Positions 36,131 to 43,964 of a stretch of DNA of 64,000 nucleotides are shown piece by piece; position 1 is the first letter of the stretch, and each line of letters starts with the position of its first letter. A program made the position numbers and the translations under genes. The notes below the pieces were generated by a model. The model searched no databases. It saw nothing but the letters and a program-made list of their open reading frames with translations, and had not been told where the DNA came from. This DNA is from Streptomonospora nanhaiensis (lineage in GTDB: Bacteria; Actinomycetota; Actinomycetes; Streptosporangiales; Streptosporangiaceae): contig NZ_CP113264.1 in the NCBI RefSeq assembly GCF_026642255.1, positions 2,852,001-2,916,000 on the forward strand. Reading direction: 5' to 3'.

Positions 36131-37404
36131 GGAGTAGATTCGGTATGGGTGCGACGGGACGATCCCACCTGCTGTCGGCGACCTGCGTCGCATTGCTGCT
36201 GCCCTTGGCTGGTTGTGGCCTGTCCTCCGGTGATACTCAGTCCATCAACGATGATCCCCGGGGTCTCGCCTACCCGGAGCGTGTTGAACGAGTTGGTTGG
36301 GAATGGGAGATACCAGAAGGAACTCGCCTCGTCGATACAGTTCCAGTTCCCGTGGGTATCGTGGTTCTCCTGGACGACGGCTTCGTCGCTCTGGCGGGAG
36401 ACACCGGTGAGGAGTTGTGGCAGTACCGGGTGGGAGACAATGCCCGCGCGGCGTATGCCTCACATGCAGGTGACTATCTGGCTGTCGAGACAGAGGGCTC
36501 CGAGACCGGCCCTAGCTTGGTCGAATTGGATCCATCCACGGGAGAAGTCCTCCAGGAAATCGCGATCGAGGAGAGCTCCAGTGGTGACAGCGGAATCGAT
36601 GCAGGAGCCTTCAGCCGGAACGTGGCCCACGGCGTGAGGATCGCCCGAGACCCCTTCGACGATCCCGCCCTGCGAGCGGTTGCGCTCGACACCGGGGAGA
36701 ACCTGTGGGTCCAGCAAGAGCCGCCCGAGTGCACGACCATCGAGGCTACGAATAGTGACACCACCGTGGGTATGGTCATGGGCGACATCGTTCTGGAGGG
36801 TTACTCCTGCGCAGGGGGCGATGACGGAGCCGGCCTGCTCGGCCGCGACCTGACCTCGGGTGAGGAGCTGTGGCGGTTCGAAGAGGGCTTCGGAAGCTCC
36901 GATCCCGAATTGAACGCCCCCGAACGCCGTTACGATCCCCTCACTGATCAATACCTGGCGGTCAGGACTCAGAGCGGTGCTACTCGCGTGTTCGACGTTG
37001 CAACCGGGGAGGTCTTCGGAGAGTGGGACGGCGCGGTCATCGGAGTCCTTGAGGACGAGTCGGTCGTGATCCAATTCGGAGAGGACTCCGAGTATCAGAG
37101 GACAGACCGGTCGGGGACGGTCCTGGAAGCGCTCTCCATGCCTCACGGAACAAGCCGGACAGAGTATCCGGTGGCACTGGAAGGCGGTGTCGTCGGCCAT
37201 GGCTCCGACACTCGTGATTCGGAAGCTCGGGTGTGGTTCCACGCGTGGGGAAACGATGCTGAGCCTACGAACATCGACGTCAGCGATGCTGGACTGGAAG
37301 ACGACGAGGCAGTTTTGTCCGCCACCGCCGCCCCCGGCGCAGTGGTCCTCAGTTACTCGGAGGACGGTACAGAAGGACGCGAGGTCCTTCTGGGACTGAT
37401 CTGA
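36127..37404 (+). CDS. Lipoprotein with PQQ-like beta-propeller repeats
   Basis: The protein has about 425 residues. GTG 36127 overlaps the previous stop (GTGA), and GTG 36124 or ATG 36145 are alternatives. A signal peptide ends in the lipobox LAGC (LLLPLAGCGLSSG). Repeated strand motifs of the PQQ/YVTN propeller type follow: LDDGFVALAGDTGEELWQYR, LVELDPSTGEVLQ, AVALDTGENLWVQQ, GRDLTSGEELWRFEE and VFDVATGEVFGEW. It is probably anchored outside the membrane as a binding or scaffold partner of the large upstream protein. Function unknown. Confidence 0.8.
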   Translation: MRSRFGMGATGRSHLLSATCVALLLPLAGCGLSSGDTQSINDDPRGLAYPERVERVGWEWEIPEGTRLVDTVPVPVGIVVLLDDGFVALAGDTGEELWQYRVGDNARAAYASHAGDYLAVETEGSETGPSLVELDPSTGEVLQEIAIEESSSGDSGIDAGAFSRNVAHGVRIARDPFDDPALRAVALDTGENLWVQQEPPECTTIEATNSDTTVGMVMGDIVLEGYSCAGGDDGAGLLGRDLTSGEELWRFEEGFGSSDPELNAPERRYDPLTDQYLAVRTQSGATRVFDVATGEVFGEWDGAVIGVLEDESVVIQFGEDSEYQRTDRSGTVLEALSMPHGTSRTEYPVALEGGVVGHGSDTRDSEARVWFHAWGNDAEPTNIDVSDAGLEDDEAVLSATAAPGAVVLSYSEDGTEGREVLLGLI

Positions 37405-37817
37405 TTCAGGAGCGGAACCGAGTTTCGAGCGAGCCACCGGACCGTCAGGCGTGAGTGGTTCAGAAGGCCATGAAGCTTACCGGCATGGGGGACCCACGCG
37501 GACAGCGGGAGGTCCGCTGACCGCGATGTGAAACCAGTGGTATCTGCAGCGGAGCAGCCCCCTTTGGGAGCGGCGCGGTTGTGCTGGCCCAGGGAACGCT
37601 TGTCGGGGATGCCACCGAATATCTTGACGTCCGCGTGCGCCAGTTCGTTCGGTCGGGTGCATTGCTGCGGGGACGTGGGTGGCCACTGCCCGCGCTTCCT
37701 GGACCTCATGTTCGGGTTGCAGACCGACGTCCTGGCCTTCTGCGCCATCCACACCGTCCTGCCCCGCGCCTGGACGTCGAGGAACGGGAACCCGGACCAG
37801 AGCATGAGGCTCCGCAC
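37405..37817. other. Right non-coding part of the lower-GC island
   Basis: These 413 bp follow the lipoprotein gene. A frame at 37528-37959 runs through it into the duplicated VOC 3' end, but its first part resembles nothing known. It probably holds the right end of the island. Confidence 0.5.
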
Positions 37818-37960
37818 GGACGCCGAGCTCGAACGCCTCCTGGCCGCGGGCGCCGAGCGCGTCGACATCGGCCAGACCGGGGAGGAGCCCCGGTACGTGC
37901 TCGCCGATCCCGAGGGCAACGAGTTCTGCCTGCTCAGGCCCCAAGTCGACCCGGTCTGAC
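37818..37960 (+). repeat. Right copy of the 143-bp direct repeat (orphan VOC 3' end)
   Basis: Exact copy of 32341-32483, encoding the last 47 codons and stop of the VOC protein but lacking the 5' two-thirds of the gene. It marks the right boundary of the island. Confidence 0.97.
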
Positions 37961-38121
37961 CGTCTCGGCCGACGACGGGCCGGAGTCCGGTCCGCACGGG
38001 CGGAGGAGGCGCTCCGACCCGATGTGGGCACCGGGGACGTCCTGGTGTTCGTGGCGCTCGTGGTCACCGGCATGGGCGCCAGCCGCACGGAGAGTGGCGG
38101 ACTCAGGCCGCCCCGTCGGCC

Positions 38122-38730
38122 TCACCCCCGGACGGCGGAGACGGCCTCGTCCCAGAGCTGTTCGAGGGGGACGGCGCCGTCGAGGCGGAGCCAGGTCTCA
38201 CTGGCCACGTCGAGGCAGGCCAGGGCCGTGGCCACGATCGCGGCGGAGCGGTGCTCGGCCGCCGTCCCGTCCGGGTCGTCCGCGCCGCGCAGGCGCCGGG
38301 CGAGCTCGGGGACGAGGAGTTCCTTCCAGGCGAGCTGCTTCTCCATGTGGCGGGCGCGCAGGGAGGGGGTCCGGTGCAGCATCTGCCCTATCCGGAGCTC
38401 GCGGTCGGTGTCGACCGGCTGCACGGTGCGCAGGCTCAGCAGGGAGGCCCGGACCGCCTCCCAGGGCTCCTCCTCGGGCGGGCGCTCCACGAGCGCGTCA
38501 CGGACCCGGCGGCCCCGGTCGACGAGGTCGCCGAGGACCACGTCCTCCTTGGTCCCGAAGTAGCGGAAGAAGGAGCGGCGGGAGATCCCCGCGGCCTCCG
38601 CGATCTGGTCGATGGTCGTCTCCTCGAAACCGCGTTCGAGGAAGAGGCGCATCCCGGCCTCGGCGATCTCCCGGTGTACCGCTCGGCGGGTGCGTTCCCT
38701 CAGGCCCGGTACCGGTTCTTCACTGCGCAC
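38122..38730 (-). CDS. TetR-family transcriptional regulator
   Basis: The protein has 202 residues. The N-terminal helix-turn-helix includes IDQIAEAAGISRRSFFRYFGTK. The C-terminal domain resembles MftR/TetR_C_17-like actinobacterial regulators. It is divergent from the SDR at 38805 with a TGACAC inverted repeat between, and so probably represses that SDR. Confidence 0.92.
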   Translation of the reverse strand: MRSEEPVPGLRERTRRAVHREIAEAGMRLFLERGFEETTIDQIAEAAGISRRSFFRYFGTKEDVVLGDLVDRGRRVRDALVERPPEEEPWEAVRASLLSLRTVQPVDTDRELRIGQMLHRTPSLRARHMEKQLAWKELLVPELARRLRGADDPDGTAAEHRSAAIVATALACLDVASETWLRLDGAVPLEQLWDEAVSAVRG

Positions 38731-38767
38731 CCCCGCACTCTACACAGTGCGTCATCGAGCGACAAAG

Positions 38768-38798
38768 TTGACACTTGGTGTCACAACTGTCGTAAGGT
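38768..38798 (+). promoter_or_regulatory. SDR promoter with TetR-type operator, probably leaderless
   Basis: TGACAC-TTG-GTGTCA (38769-38783) is an inverted repeat overlapping a -35 TTGACA (38768-38773). A -10 TAAGGT is at 38793-38798. Transcription would start at or within a base or two of the ATG at 38805. Confidence 0.65.
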
Positions 38799-38804
38799 GT
38801 CGGC

Positions 38805-39650
38805 ATGAGCATCGACCACGCTTCGCAGACCACACTCATCACCGGGGCCAGTTCCGGCATCGGCGCCGCCCTGGCCCGCAGGCTCGCCGAACGCGGGACG
38901 GGCCTGGTCCTCGTCGCCCGGCGCGCCGAGAGGCTGGAGGCGCTGGCGGCCGAACTCCGCGACGCCCACGGCGTCGGGGTGGAGACCGTCTCCGCCGACC
39001 TCGGCCGTCCCGGGGCGGGAAGGGACCTGGCCGCCGAGATCGACCGCCGCGGCCTGGAGGTGACCAGCCTCGTCAACAACGCCGGGGTCGGCATGGACGG
39101 TGCGTTCCGGGAGCAGGACCCCGACGAGCTCGGCGCGATGGTCGCCCTCAACGTGGGCGCCGTCGTCGACCTCAGCCGGGCCTTCGTGGGCCGGCTGGCG
39201 GAGAGGGGCGACGGCTACCTGGTCAACGTCGCCAGCATGGCCGCCTACCAGCCGATCCCGGGGATGGCCGCCTATGCGGCGACCAAGTCGTTCGTGCTGT
39301 CCTTCACCGAGGCGCTGTGGTGGGAGACCCGGGACAGCGGGCTGCGCACCATGGCGTTCTCGCCGGGGCTGACCCGTACGGAGTTCTTCGACGCGATCGG
39401 CGCCGAGGGGTACCCGGGCGGTTTCCAGACCCCCGACGAGGTCGCCCTGGCGCTGCTCCGGGCGCTCGACCGCCGCAGGTCGGTCCCGAGCGCGCTCTCG
39501 CGCGCCGGCAACGTGCTCGCCACGTCCCTGGCACGGTTCTTCGGCCGCCGGTCCGCCGTCCTGGTCACGGCCCGCGCGGCCCGCTCGGCGCAGCTGATGC
39601 GCAAGAGCCGCGCCACCCCTGCCCAGCGGTCCCGGGGGCGAACCAAGTAA
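38805..39650 (+). CDS. Short-chain dehydrogenase/reductase (SDR), KR-like
   Basis: The protein has 281 residues with TGASSGIG (13-20), NNAGVG near 91, Ser in VNVASMAAYQ and catalytic YAATK near 156. The C-terminal extension is typical of the steroid/3-ketoacyl-type actinobacterial SDRs. The last codons and stop lie inside the 34-bp inverted-repeat sequence at 39637, so the original C-terminus may have been replaced by insertion. It closely resembles the SDR at 41029. Confidence 0.92.
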   Translation: MSIDHASQTTLITGASSGIGAALARRLAERGTGLVLVARRAERLEALAAELRDAHGVGVETVSADLGRPGAGRDLAAEIDRRGLEVTSLVNNAGVGMDGAFREQDPDELGAMVALNVGAVVDLSRAFVGRLAERGDGYLVNVASMAAYQPIPGMAAYAATKSFVLSFTEALWWETRDSGLRTMAFSPGLTRTEFFDAIGAEGYPGGFQTPDEVALALLRALDRRRSVPSALSRAGNVLATSLARFFGRRSAVLVTARAARSAQLMRKSRATPAQRSRGRTK

Positions 39651-39670
39651 GCCGGAAAGGGGCAACGGCC
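39637..39670 (+). repeat. Left copy of a 34-bp inverted repeat (transposon-end-like)
   Basis: It matches the reverse complement of 43267-43300 at 32 of 34 positions. It overlaps the stop codon of the SDR at 38805 and lies just outside a Tn3-type transposase fragment, as the terminal repeat of a Tn3-family element would. Confidence 0.75.
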
Positions 39671-39774
39671 CCCACCACCCCGTGATGCAGGCCCGTGTTG
39701 GGTTGTGGTCGGGTGAAAGCCCCACTCTCCTGACCGGCCCCTGGCTACCGTGTCCGCGACCCCCTGCCCCCGTT

Positions 39775-39981
39775 CTGGAGGGGGCCGTCGGTGGCCTCGA
39801 TCGAGCGCACGGCCTCCCCGCAGTTCAAGAAGAGGTGTCGGCCTTTCACGGCGACAACCACGAGGCGTTGGTGCACCGGTTCTTCAAGAAGGACCGGGCG
39901 GTGATGTTCGACCTGGCCGCCAAGCTGGAGCTGAAGGCGACCTCGTCCGACGACTCGGTGCTGGTCGCCCTGGAGCACGGA
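39775..39981 (+). pseudogene. Tn3-family transposase fragment
   Basis: About 69 codons. The segment FHGDNHEALVHRFFKKDRAV followed by LELKATSSDDSVLVALEH aligns in pattern with the region of Tn3-type TnpA that reads NNYLPFL-RFY-HRATLFR---LRLR-T--D-SLLDAL. Flanking sequence in the same frame is unrelated, and no catalytic DDE region is present. It is an internal remnant. Confidence 0.6.
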
Positions 39982-40031
39982 CCTGGCCGCCTGGGACTGG
40001 GCCGGGCCCGTACACGGAAAGGAACCCGACG

Positions 40032-40319
40032 ATGTCCCAGTACTCCACCGACGAGGCGCTCAGCTCGGGCAGACCGGCCAAGCGCCGGCGCTTCAGTGAC
40101 GAGATGCTCTTCACTTCGGAGTGCGTGAGCTGCGAGGCGGACCTGCGCACCACCGACCCCCAGGAGCAGGTGGTGATCGGCCGCAACGGTGGCCAGCTCG
40201 CCGCCCGCCGGGGCGAGTGCGCCCGGCGGGCGTGCGGACACCCGGGCGGGCTCCCGGGCAGGGGTCCGGTGCCGCCGTTGGAGCGCCGCATCGCAAAGTG
40301 GGAGGACTTCGACCAGTGA
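40032..40319 (+). CDS. Small hypothetical protein with Cys pairs
   Basis: The protein has 95 residues from ATG 40032 with AAAGGA upstream. It has a basic stretch (RPAKRRRFSDE), then TSECVSCEADLRT and later ECARRACGH, so a zinc-binding CxxC/Cx4C arrangement is conceivable. I do not recognise the family. It lies between the Tn3 fragment and the MerR gene; the C-terminal part could be non-native. Confidence 0.4.
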   Translation: MSQYSTDEALSSGRPAKRRRFSDEMLFTSECVSCEADLRTTDPQEQVVIGRNGGQLAARRGECARRACGHPGGLPGRGPVPPLERRIAKWEDFDQ

Positions 40320-40562
40320 CCCGCACCTGGGGGTACTCCGCCCGCACCCGGCGCCGAGGACCACCCCGCCCAGGTCGTCGCCCAGGACGCCCGAACCGGT
40401 GTGCGCCGCTGCCCGGCCGGGTGCATCGCCATCGAAGACGCCTCGCGCCCGGCAGGAGCGCGACGACGTCAAGTACACGGCCTCGGCGCGAGAATGCGCC
40501 CCCCGGGCTTGGGGGCGCTCGCGGCGACAGCGCCACCACAGGAGCAGCGAACGAATGGCCTG

Positions 40563-40964
40563 TCAGTCCGCCATGCTGTCCGCGGCTTGCCGGGGAGACG
40601 CGGCCAGCAGGCCGCGGGGTGTCGCTTCACCGGCGAGATAACTGTCGAGGGTCTTCCGGCGTTGTGCCAGGCGCAGCTCCTGCCGGGCGAGTTCGTCACG
40701 AACCTCGCGGACACGAGTGAGAAGTGCTGAGCAGTCCGCTTCCGTGCGCGTGTGTCCGGCAAGCGGAAGGCTGTCGCGGATGACCTGCGAGGACAGGCCC
40801 GCGCTGAACAGGTCCTGGATGAAGGCGACTCGCTCCACCGCGTCCGGCTCGTACTCCCGGTAGCCGTTGGCTGTACGGCGGCTTCGCAGCAGGCCCTGTT
40901 GCTCGTAGTAGCGCAGGGAGCGACTGCTCGCGCCCGTGGCCGCGCTGAGTTCTCCGATTCGCAC
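40563..40964 (-). CDS. MerR-family transcriptional regulator
   Basis: The protein has 133 residues from GTG 40964 (VRIGELSAATGASSRSLRYYEQQG) with GGAGAAG upstream; the longer frame to 41081 crosses the promoter. The N-terminal MerR winged helix is complete, followed by a coiled dimerisation helix (TRVREVRDELARQELRLAQRRKTL, shown here in part). No Cys pair for metal sensing is seen. It is divergent from the SDR at 41029 and likely activates or represses it. Confidence 0.9.
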   Translation of the reverse strand: MRIGELSAATGASSRSLRYYEQQGLLRSRRTANGYREYEPDAVERVAFIQDLFSAGLSSQVIRDSLPLAGHTRTEADCSALLTRVREVRDELARQELRLAQRRKTLDSYLAGEATPRGLLAASPRQAADSMAD

Positions 40965-40996
40965 CGCGCTTCTCCGAACATCTCCGATGTTGACCT

Positions 40997-41010
40997 TGAC
41001 ACTGATGTCA
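40997..41010. promoter_or_regulatory. Candidate MerR operator
   Basis: TGACA-CTGA-TGTCA inverted repeat inside the 64-bp gap between the divergent MerR and SDR starts. It overlaps a TTGACA -35-like hexamer at 40996-41001. Confidence 0.55.
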
Positions 41011-41028
41011 TAGTTTACCGTTCCGGGC

Positions 41029-41820
41029 ATGACCACCGCACCGCAGATGAAAGGCCGAACCGCAGTCGTGACCGGCGCCACGTCCGGTATCGGAGCCGAG
41101 ATCGCCGACCAGTTGGCCGGACACGGCGCCCATCTCGTCCTGGTGGCCCGCTCCGCCGAACTCCTGGAGACGACGGCGACCCGCCTACGCGTTCAGTACG
41201 GCGTCGATGTCCTCACCGCGCCCCTCGACCTCGCCGACCGCGAATCACCCCGGCTGCTCGCGCACCAGCTCGCTGAGGCAGGGATCGAGGTGGAGATGCT
41301 GGTCAACAACGCCGCCGCCAGCCAACTGGGTGCCCTTGCCGACACCGACCCGATGCGGTTGCGCGCGATGCTGGAACTCAACGTCGGGACACTGGCGGAA
41401 CTGACCGCCCGGCTGCTCCCCGGCATGGTGCGACGCGGCCGCGGGTCGGTGCTCAACATCTCCAGCACGGGCGCCTACCAGCCGACGCCGTACATGGCCG
41501 CCTACTCCGCGTCCAAGTCCTTCGTGCTCTCATTCACCCAGGCCCTATGGGCCGAGGTCGCCGGCACTGGCGTGCGGGTTGTGGCCGTCGCCCCCGGACC
41601 CACCGACACTCCGATGAACGCAGCGGCGTCGCCACTGCGCAAACGTCAGCCCGCAGACGTGGCCCGCACCGCTCTGGCCGCACTGAGCCGGCGGCGGCCC
41701 GCCATTGTGGACGGCGGTGGAAACGCTCTGCAGACCTTCATCTCCAGCAGGCTGTTACCGGCCGGAATCGCCGCCCGTATCGGGAAGCGAATCATCGAAT
41801 CCACGATTCTCCATCGCTGA
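41029..41820 (+). CDS. Short-chain dehydrogenase/reductase (SDR)
   Basis: The protein has 263 residues with TGATSGIG (about 16-23), NNAAAS, Ser in LNISSTGAYQ and catalytic YSASK. It is closely similar in layout to the SDR at 38805 (SFVLSFT-ALW motif). It contains a TTA leucine codon at 41755-41757, rare in this genome and dependent on bldA tRNA in related organisms. It probably forms a transcription unit with the second SDR 41 bp downstream. Confidence 0.93.
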   Translation: MTTAPQMKGRTAVVTGATSGIGAEIADQLAGHGAHLVLVARSAELLETTATRLRVQYGVDVLTAPLDLADRESPRLLAHQLAEAGIEVEMLVNNAAASQLGALADTDPMRLRAMLELNVGTLAELTARLLPGMVRRGRGSVLNISSTGAYQPTPYMAAYSASKSFVLSFTQALWAEVAGTGVRVVAVAPGPTDTPMNAAASPLRKRQPADVARTALAALSRRRPAIVDGGGNALQTFISSRLLPAGIAARIGKRIIESTILHR

Positions 41821-41861
41821 CCCGTGACCACTACCCACCTCCTTCGTGAAAGAGGAACAGC

Positions 41862-42659
41862 ATGCCCGAACCGATCATGACGACAGCCCACGAGTCGGGC
41901 GGCCTGCGCGGGCGCCGCGTTCTTGTCACCGGTGGCAGCAAAGGAATCGGGCGCGCCGTCGCCTCCCGGCTCGCAGCCGCCGGCGCGACGGTCGTCGCGA
42001 CGGCCAGAAAAGATCCCGGGAACCTGCCGACCGCAGTGCATTTCATCTCAGCCGACCTCAGCACAGCAGACGGCTGCGCCGAGCTGGTCACCGCCGCGAC
42101 CGACCTGCTCGGCGATATCGACGTACTGATCAACAACGTCGGTGCCGGTACCCCACCACCCGACGGACTGCTATCGGCATCGGACGACATCTGGGAACGG
42201 ACACTCCAGCTGAACCTGCTGCCTTCGGTCCGCCTGGACCGCGCGGTGCTCCCCGACATGATCGCAGGAGGCAGCGGCGTGATCATCCACGTCACCTCGG
42301 TGGGCGCCCACCTCCCGATCGGCCCCGACGCCCCCTACCAGGCAGCGAAGGCGGCGCTGTCGACCTACAGCAAAGCACTGGCCAACGAATTCGCCGGGCG
42401 CGGTGTCCGGGTCAACAGGATTTCCCCCGGCCTGATCGCCAATGACGCAATTTCCGCGATGCTCGCACAATCCGCCCACGGCGCCCCCGACGACCCCACT
42501 GCGCAGATGCTCGAAAAATGGGTCGGCGGCATTCCCCTGGGACGTCCCGGGCAACCCGCCGAGGTCGCCGACCTGGTCACTTTCCTGGTTTCCGACCAGG
42601 CCGCCTGGATCACCGGCTCGGACTTCCGTATCGACGGCGGCTCATTCCAAGCCGTGTGA
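41862..42659 (+). CDS. Short-chain dehydrogenase/reductase (SDR), FabG-like
   Basis: The protein has 265 residues with Shine-Dalgarno AGAGGAA before the ATG. It has TGGSKGIG (about 24-31), NNVGAG, Ser in HVTSVGAHLP, catalytic YQAAK and the C-terminal FabG-type tail ITGSDFRIDGG. It probably oxidises or reduces a hydroxyl/ketone; substrate unknown. It follows the SDR at 41029 in the same direction. Confidence 0.92.
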   Translation: MPEPIMTTAHESGGLRGRRVLVTGGSKGIGRAVASRLAAAGATVVATARKDPGNLPTAVHFISADLSTADGCAELVTAATDLLGDIDVLINNVGAGTPPPDGLLSASDDIWERTLQLNLLPSVRLDRAVLPDMIAGGSGVIIHVTSVGAHLPIGPDAPYQAAKAALSTYSKALANEFAGRGVRVNRISPGLIANDAISAMLAQSAHGAPDDPTAQMLEKWVGGIPLGRPGQPAEVADLVTFLVSDQAAWITGSDFRIDGGSFQAV

Positions 42660-42833
42660 CCGGCGCGTCGAACGCTGACCTGGAATACACCACGAGGAAC
42701 CGCAGTCCGGCGAGTTCGGCCTCGGAGAACACCTGAGCAGCCAACGGGAGCCTCCGCTCGCGTCAGGGGCGGCCATCGGCGACTACTCAACCAGGCGTGG
42801 CTGCGGCCGCATCGCGGAGCTACCTGTCTTATC

Positions 42834-43118
42834 CGATCCGAGGCCGCGCCGGCGCTGTTCCCGGCCCGGGGCGGTCGGCGGATCTCGGCGCGGACCATCG
42901 ACCACGTCATCCGCACCACCGGACGCCGGGCGGGGCCGGAGATCTCTCCGCACACCCTGCGCCACACCTTCGCCACCGACCTCGTCCGCGGTGGACACGA
43001 CCTGGTGGTCGTCGCCGAGCTGCTCGGCCACTCCCGGGTGGAGACCGTGCGGGTCTGCACCCTGCCCACCGAGGACGGCGCCCAGGCCGCGGCGGACGCC
43101 GCCACCGTCGACTACTGA
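42834..43118 (+). pseudogene. C-terminal fragment of a tyrosine recombinase (integrase), nucleophile lost
   Basis: The frame reads ALFPARGGRRISARTIDHVI, then HTLRHTFATDLVRGGHD and VAELLGHSRVETVRVCTLP. It therefore has the box-II Arg and His of the XerC/D-type catalytic core and the LLGHS histidine. The position of the nucleophilic Tyr (normally x-x-Y-T) is Cys. No N-terminal half or start codon exists upstream, so the fragment is inactive. Confidence 0.75.
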
Positions 43119-43141
43119 ACGGCGGCCACGCACCGGCGGGA

Positions 43142-43243
43142 TCAGTCGAAACCGCTTTGCGCGGTGTCGGACTCCGGGTCACGAGCCGCGGCGGACTGGA
43201 TCCGCGCGGCCGCGTCCTTGTCCGTCTCCGTGTTCTTACCCAT
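43142..43243 (-). CDS. Very short SMP-like protein, possibly truncated
   Basis: The protein has 33 residues from ATG 43243: a charged N-terminus and then AAARIQSAAARDPESDTAQS. This matches the repeat of small actinobacterial 'seed-maturation-like' proteins, which are normally two to three times longer. It begins 24 bp inside the right inverted repeat, which may have displaced its promoter. Confidence 0.4.
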   Translation of the reverse strand: MGKNTETDKDAAARIQSAAARDPESDTAQSGFD

Positions 43244-43266
43244 GATCCCCACCTGCCCGCTGACCA

Positions 43267-43300
43267 GGCCATTGCCCCTTTCGGGCTTACTTGGTTCGCC
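43267..43300 (-). repeat. Right copy of the 34-bp inverted repeat
   Basis: Reverse complement of 39637-39670 with two mismatches. Together the copies bound a 3.7-kb segment containing remnants of a transposase and an integrase. Confidence 0.75.
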
Positions 43301-43519
43301 TCCCGTCCTGATGCCCCGGGCCACGGGCGCGTCCGCGACGGCGGGGCGGTCGGTGGTCCGATCGGCGCTCCATCCGCCGGAACGGGCACGCGCGCCCGCC
43401 CCGGTGGATGGAGCGCTCGCGGTGCGCCGTGGGTCCGGCGACCGGTCGGACCGCACTCCCGGGTCCTCGGGCGGGCCGGGGTGAGGCCCGGTGCGGCCGG
43501 TGGCGTGCGCGTTTGGCAT

Positions 43520-43533
43520 GGTAAACGCTTTCC
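43520..43533 (+). promoter_or_regulatory. LacI-type operator-like site 1
   Basis: GGTAAACGCTTTCC resembles the LacI/CcpA-family consensus with central CG. It lies about 430 bp before the sugar-binding lipoprotein gene, in a 720-bp region with no gene. Confidence 0.4.
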
Positions 43534-43768
43534 GATCCTGAGGGCAAGAGGTGGGGAAAGGATGCCGCGAGGGGTCCGATCCGACATGCCGCGGTGTGCG
43601 GGGCTCGGTTCTCGCCCTCCGTCCTCCCGGGGCGGCTGTTTCCCGTGGTTCTGCTGGTGGTGGCGGGATCGGTGGGGATTCGGGGTGTGGTGCGCGGGTG
43701 TCGTGTTCGGAAAGGGAGCGTTGACACCCCACGTGACGCGGTGCTAAAAAATGAACACTTGAGAACAT

Positions 43769-43782
43769 GGATAGCGCTTACC
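43769..43782 (+). promoter_or_regulatory. LacI-type operator-like site 2
   Basis: GGATAGCGCTTACC has the same half-site (GGTAA-GC/GCTTACC) as site 1 and is closer (about 180 bp) to the binding-protein start. No LacI-family gene is in the window. Confidence 0.45.
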
Positions 43783-43964
43783 AGCACGGTTGCGGCGATC
43801 CCGCTCCGTTCGTGACGCCCCGGCCCGGCGCCCCCGCCAGGTGCGACACCGGCCGGAGCCCCGACCGGTCCGCCGGCCCGACACCACCCTCCCGACCGGA
43901 CAGCAGTACCCCCTCCCGGGACGCAGCAGCCCCCGGAACGCAGCAGCCGAAGGGAAACACCACC

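Noticed and set aside
37528-37959. A 143-codon gene ending in VOC sequence
   Set aside because: It is a chance join of unrecognised sequence to the duplicated VOC 3' end; no good start site.
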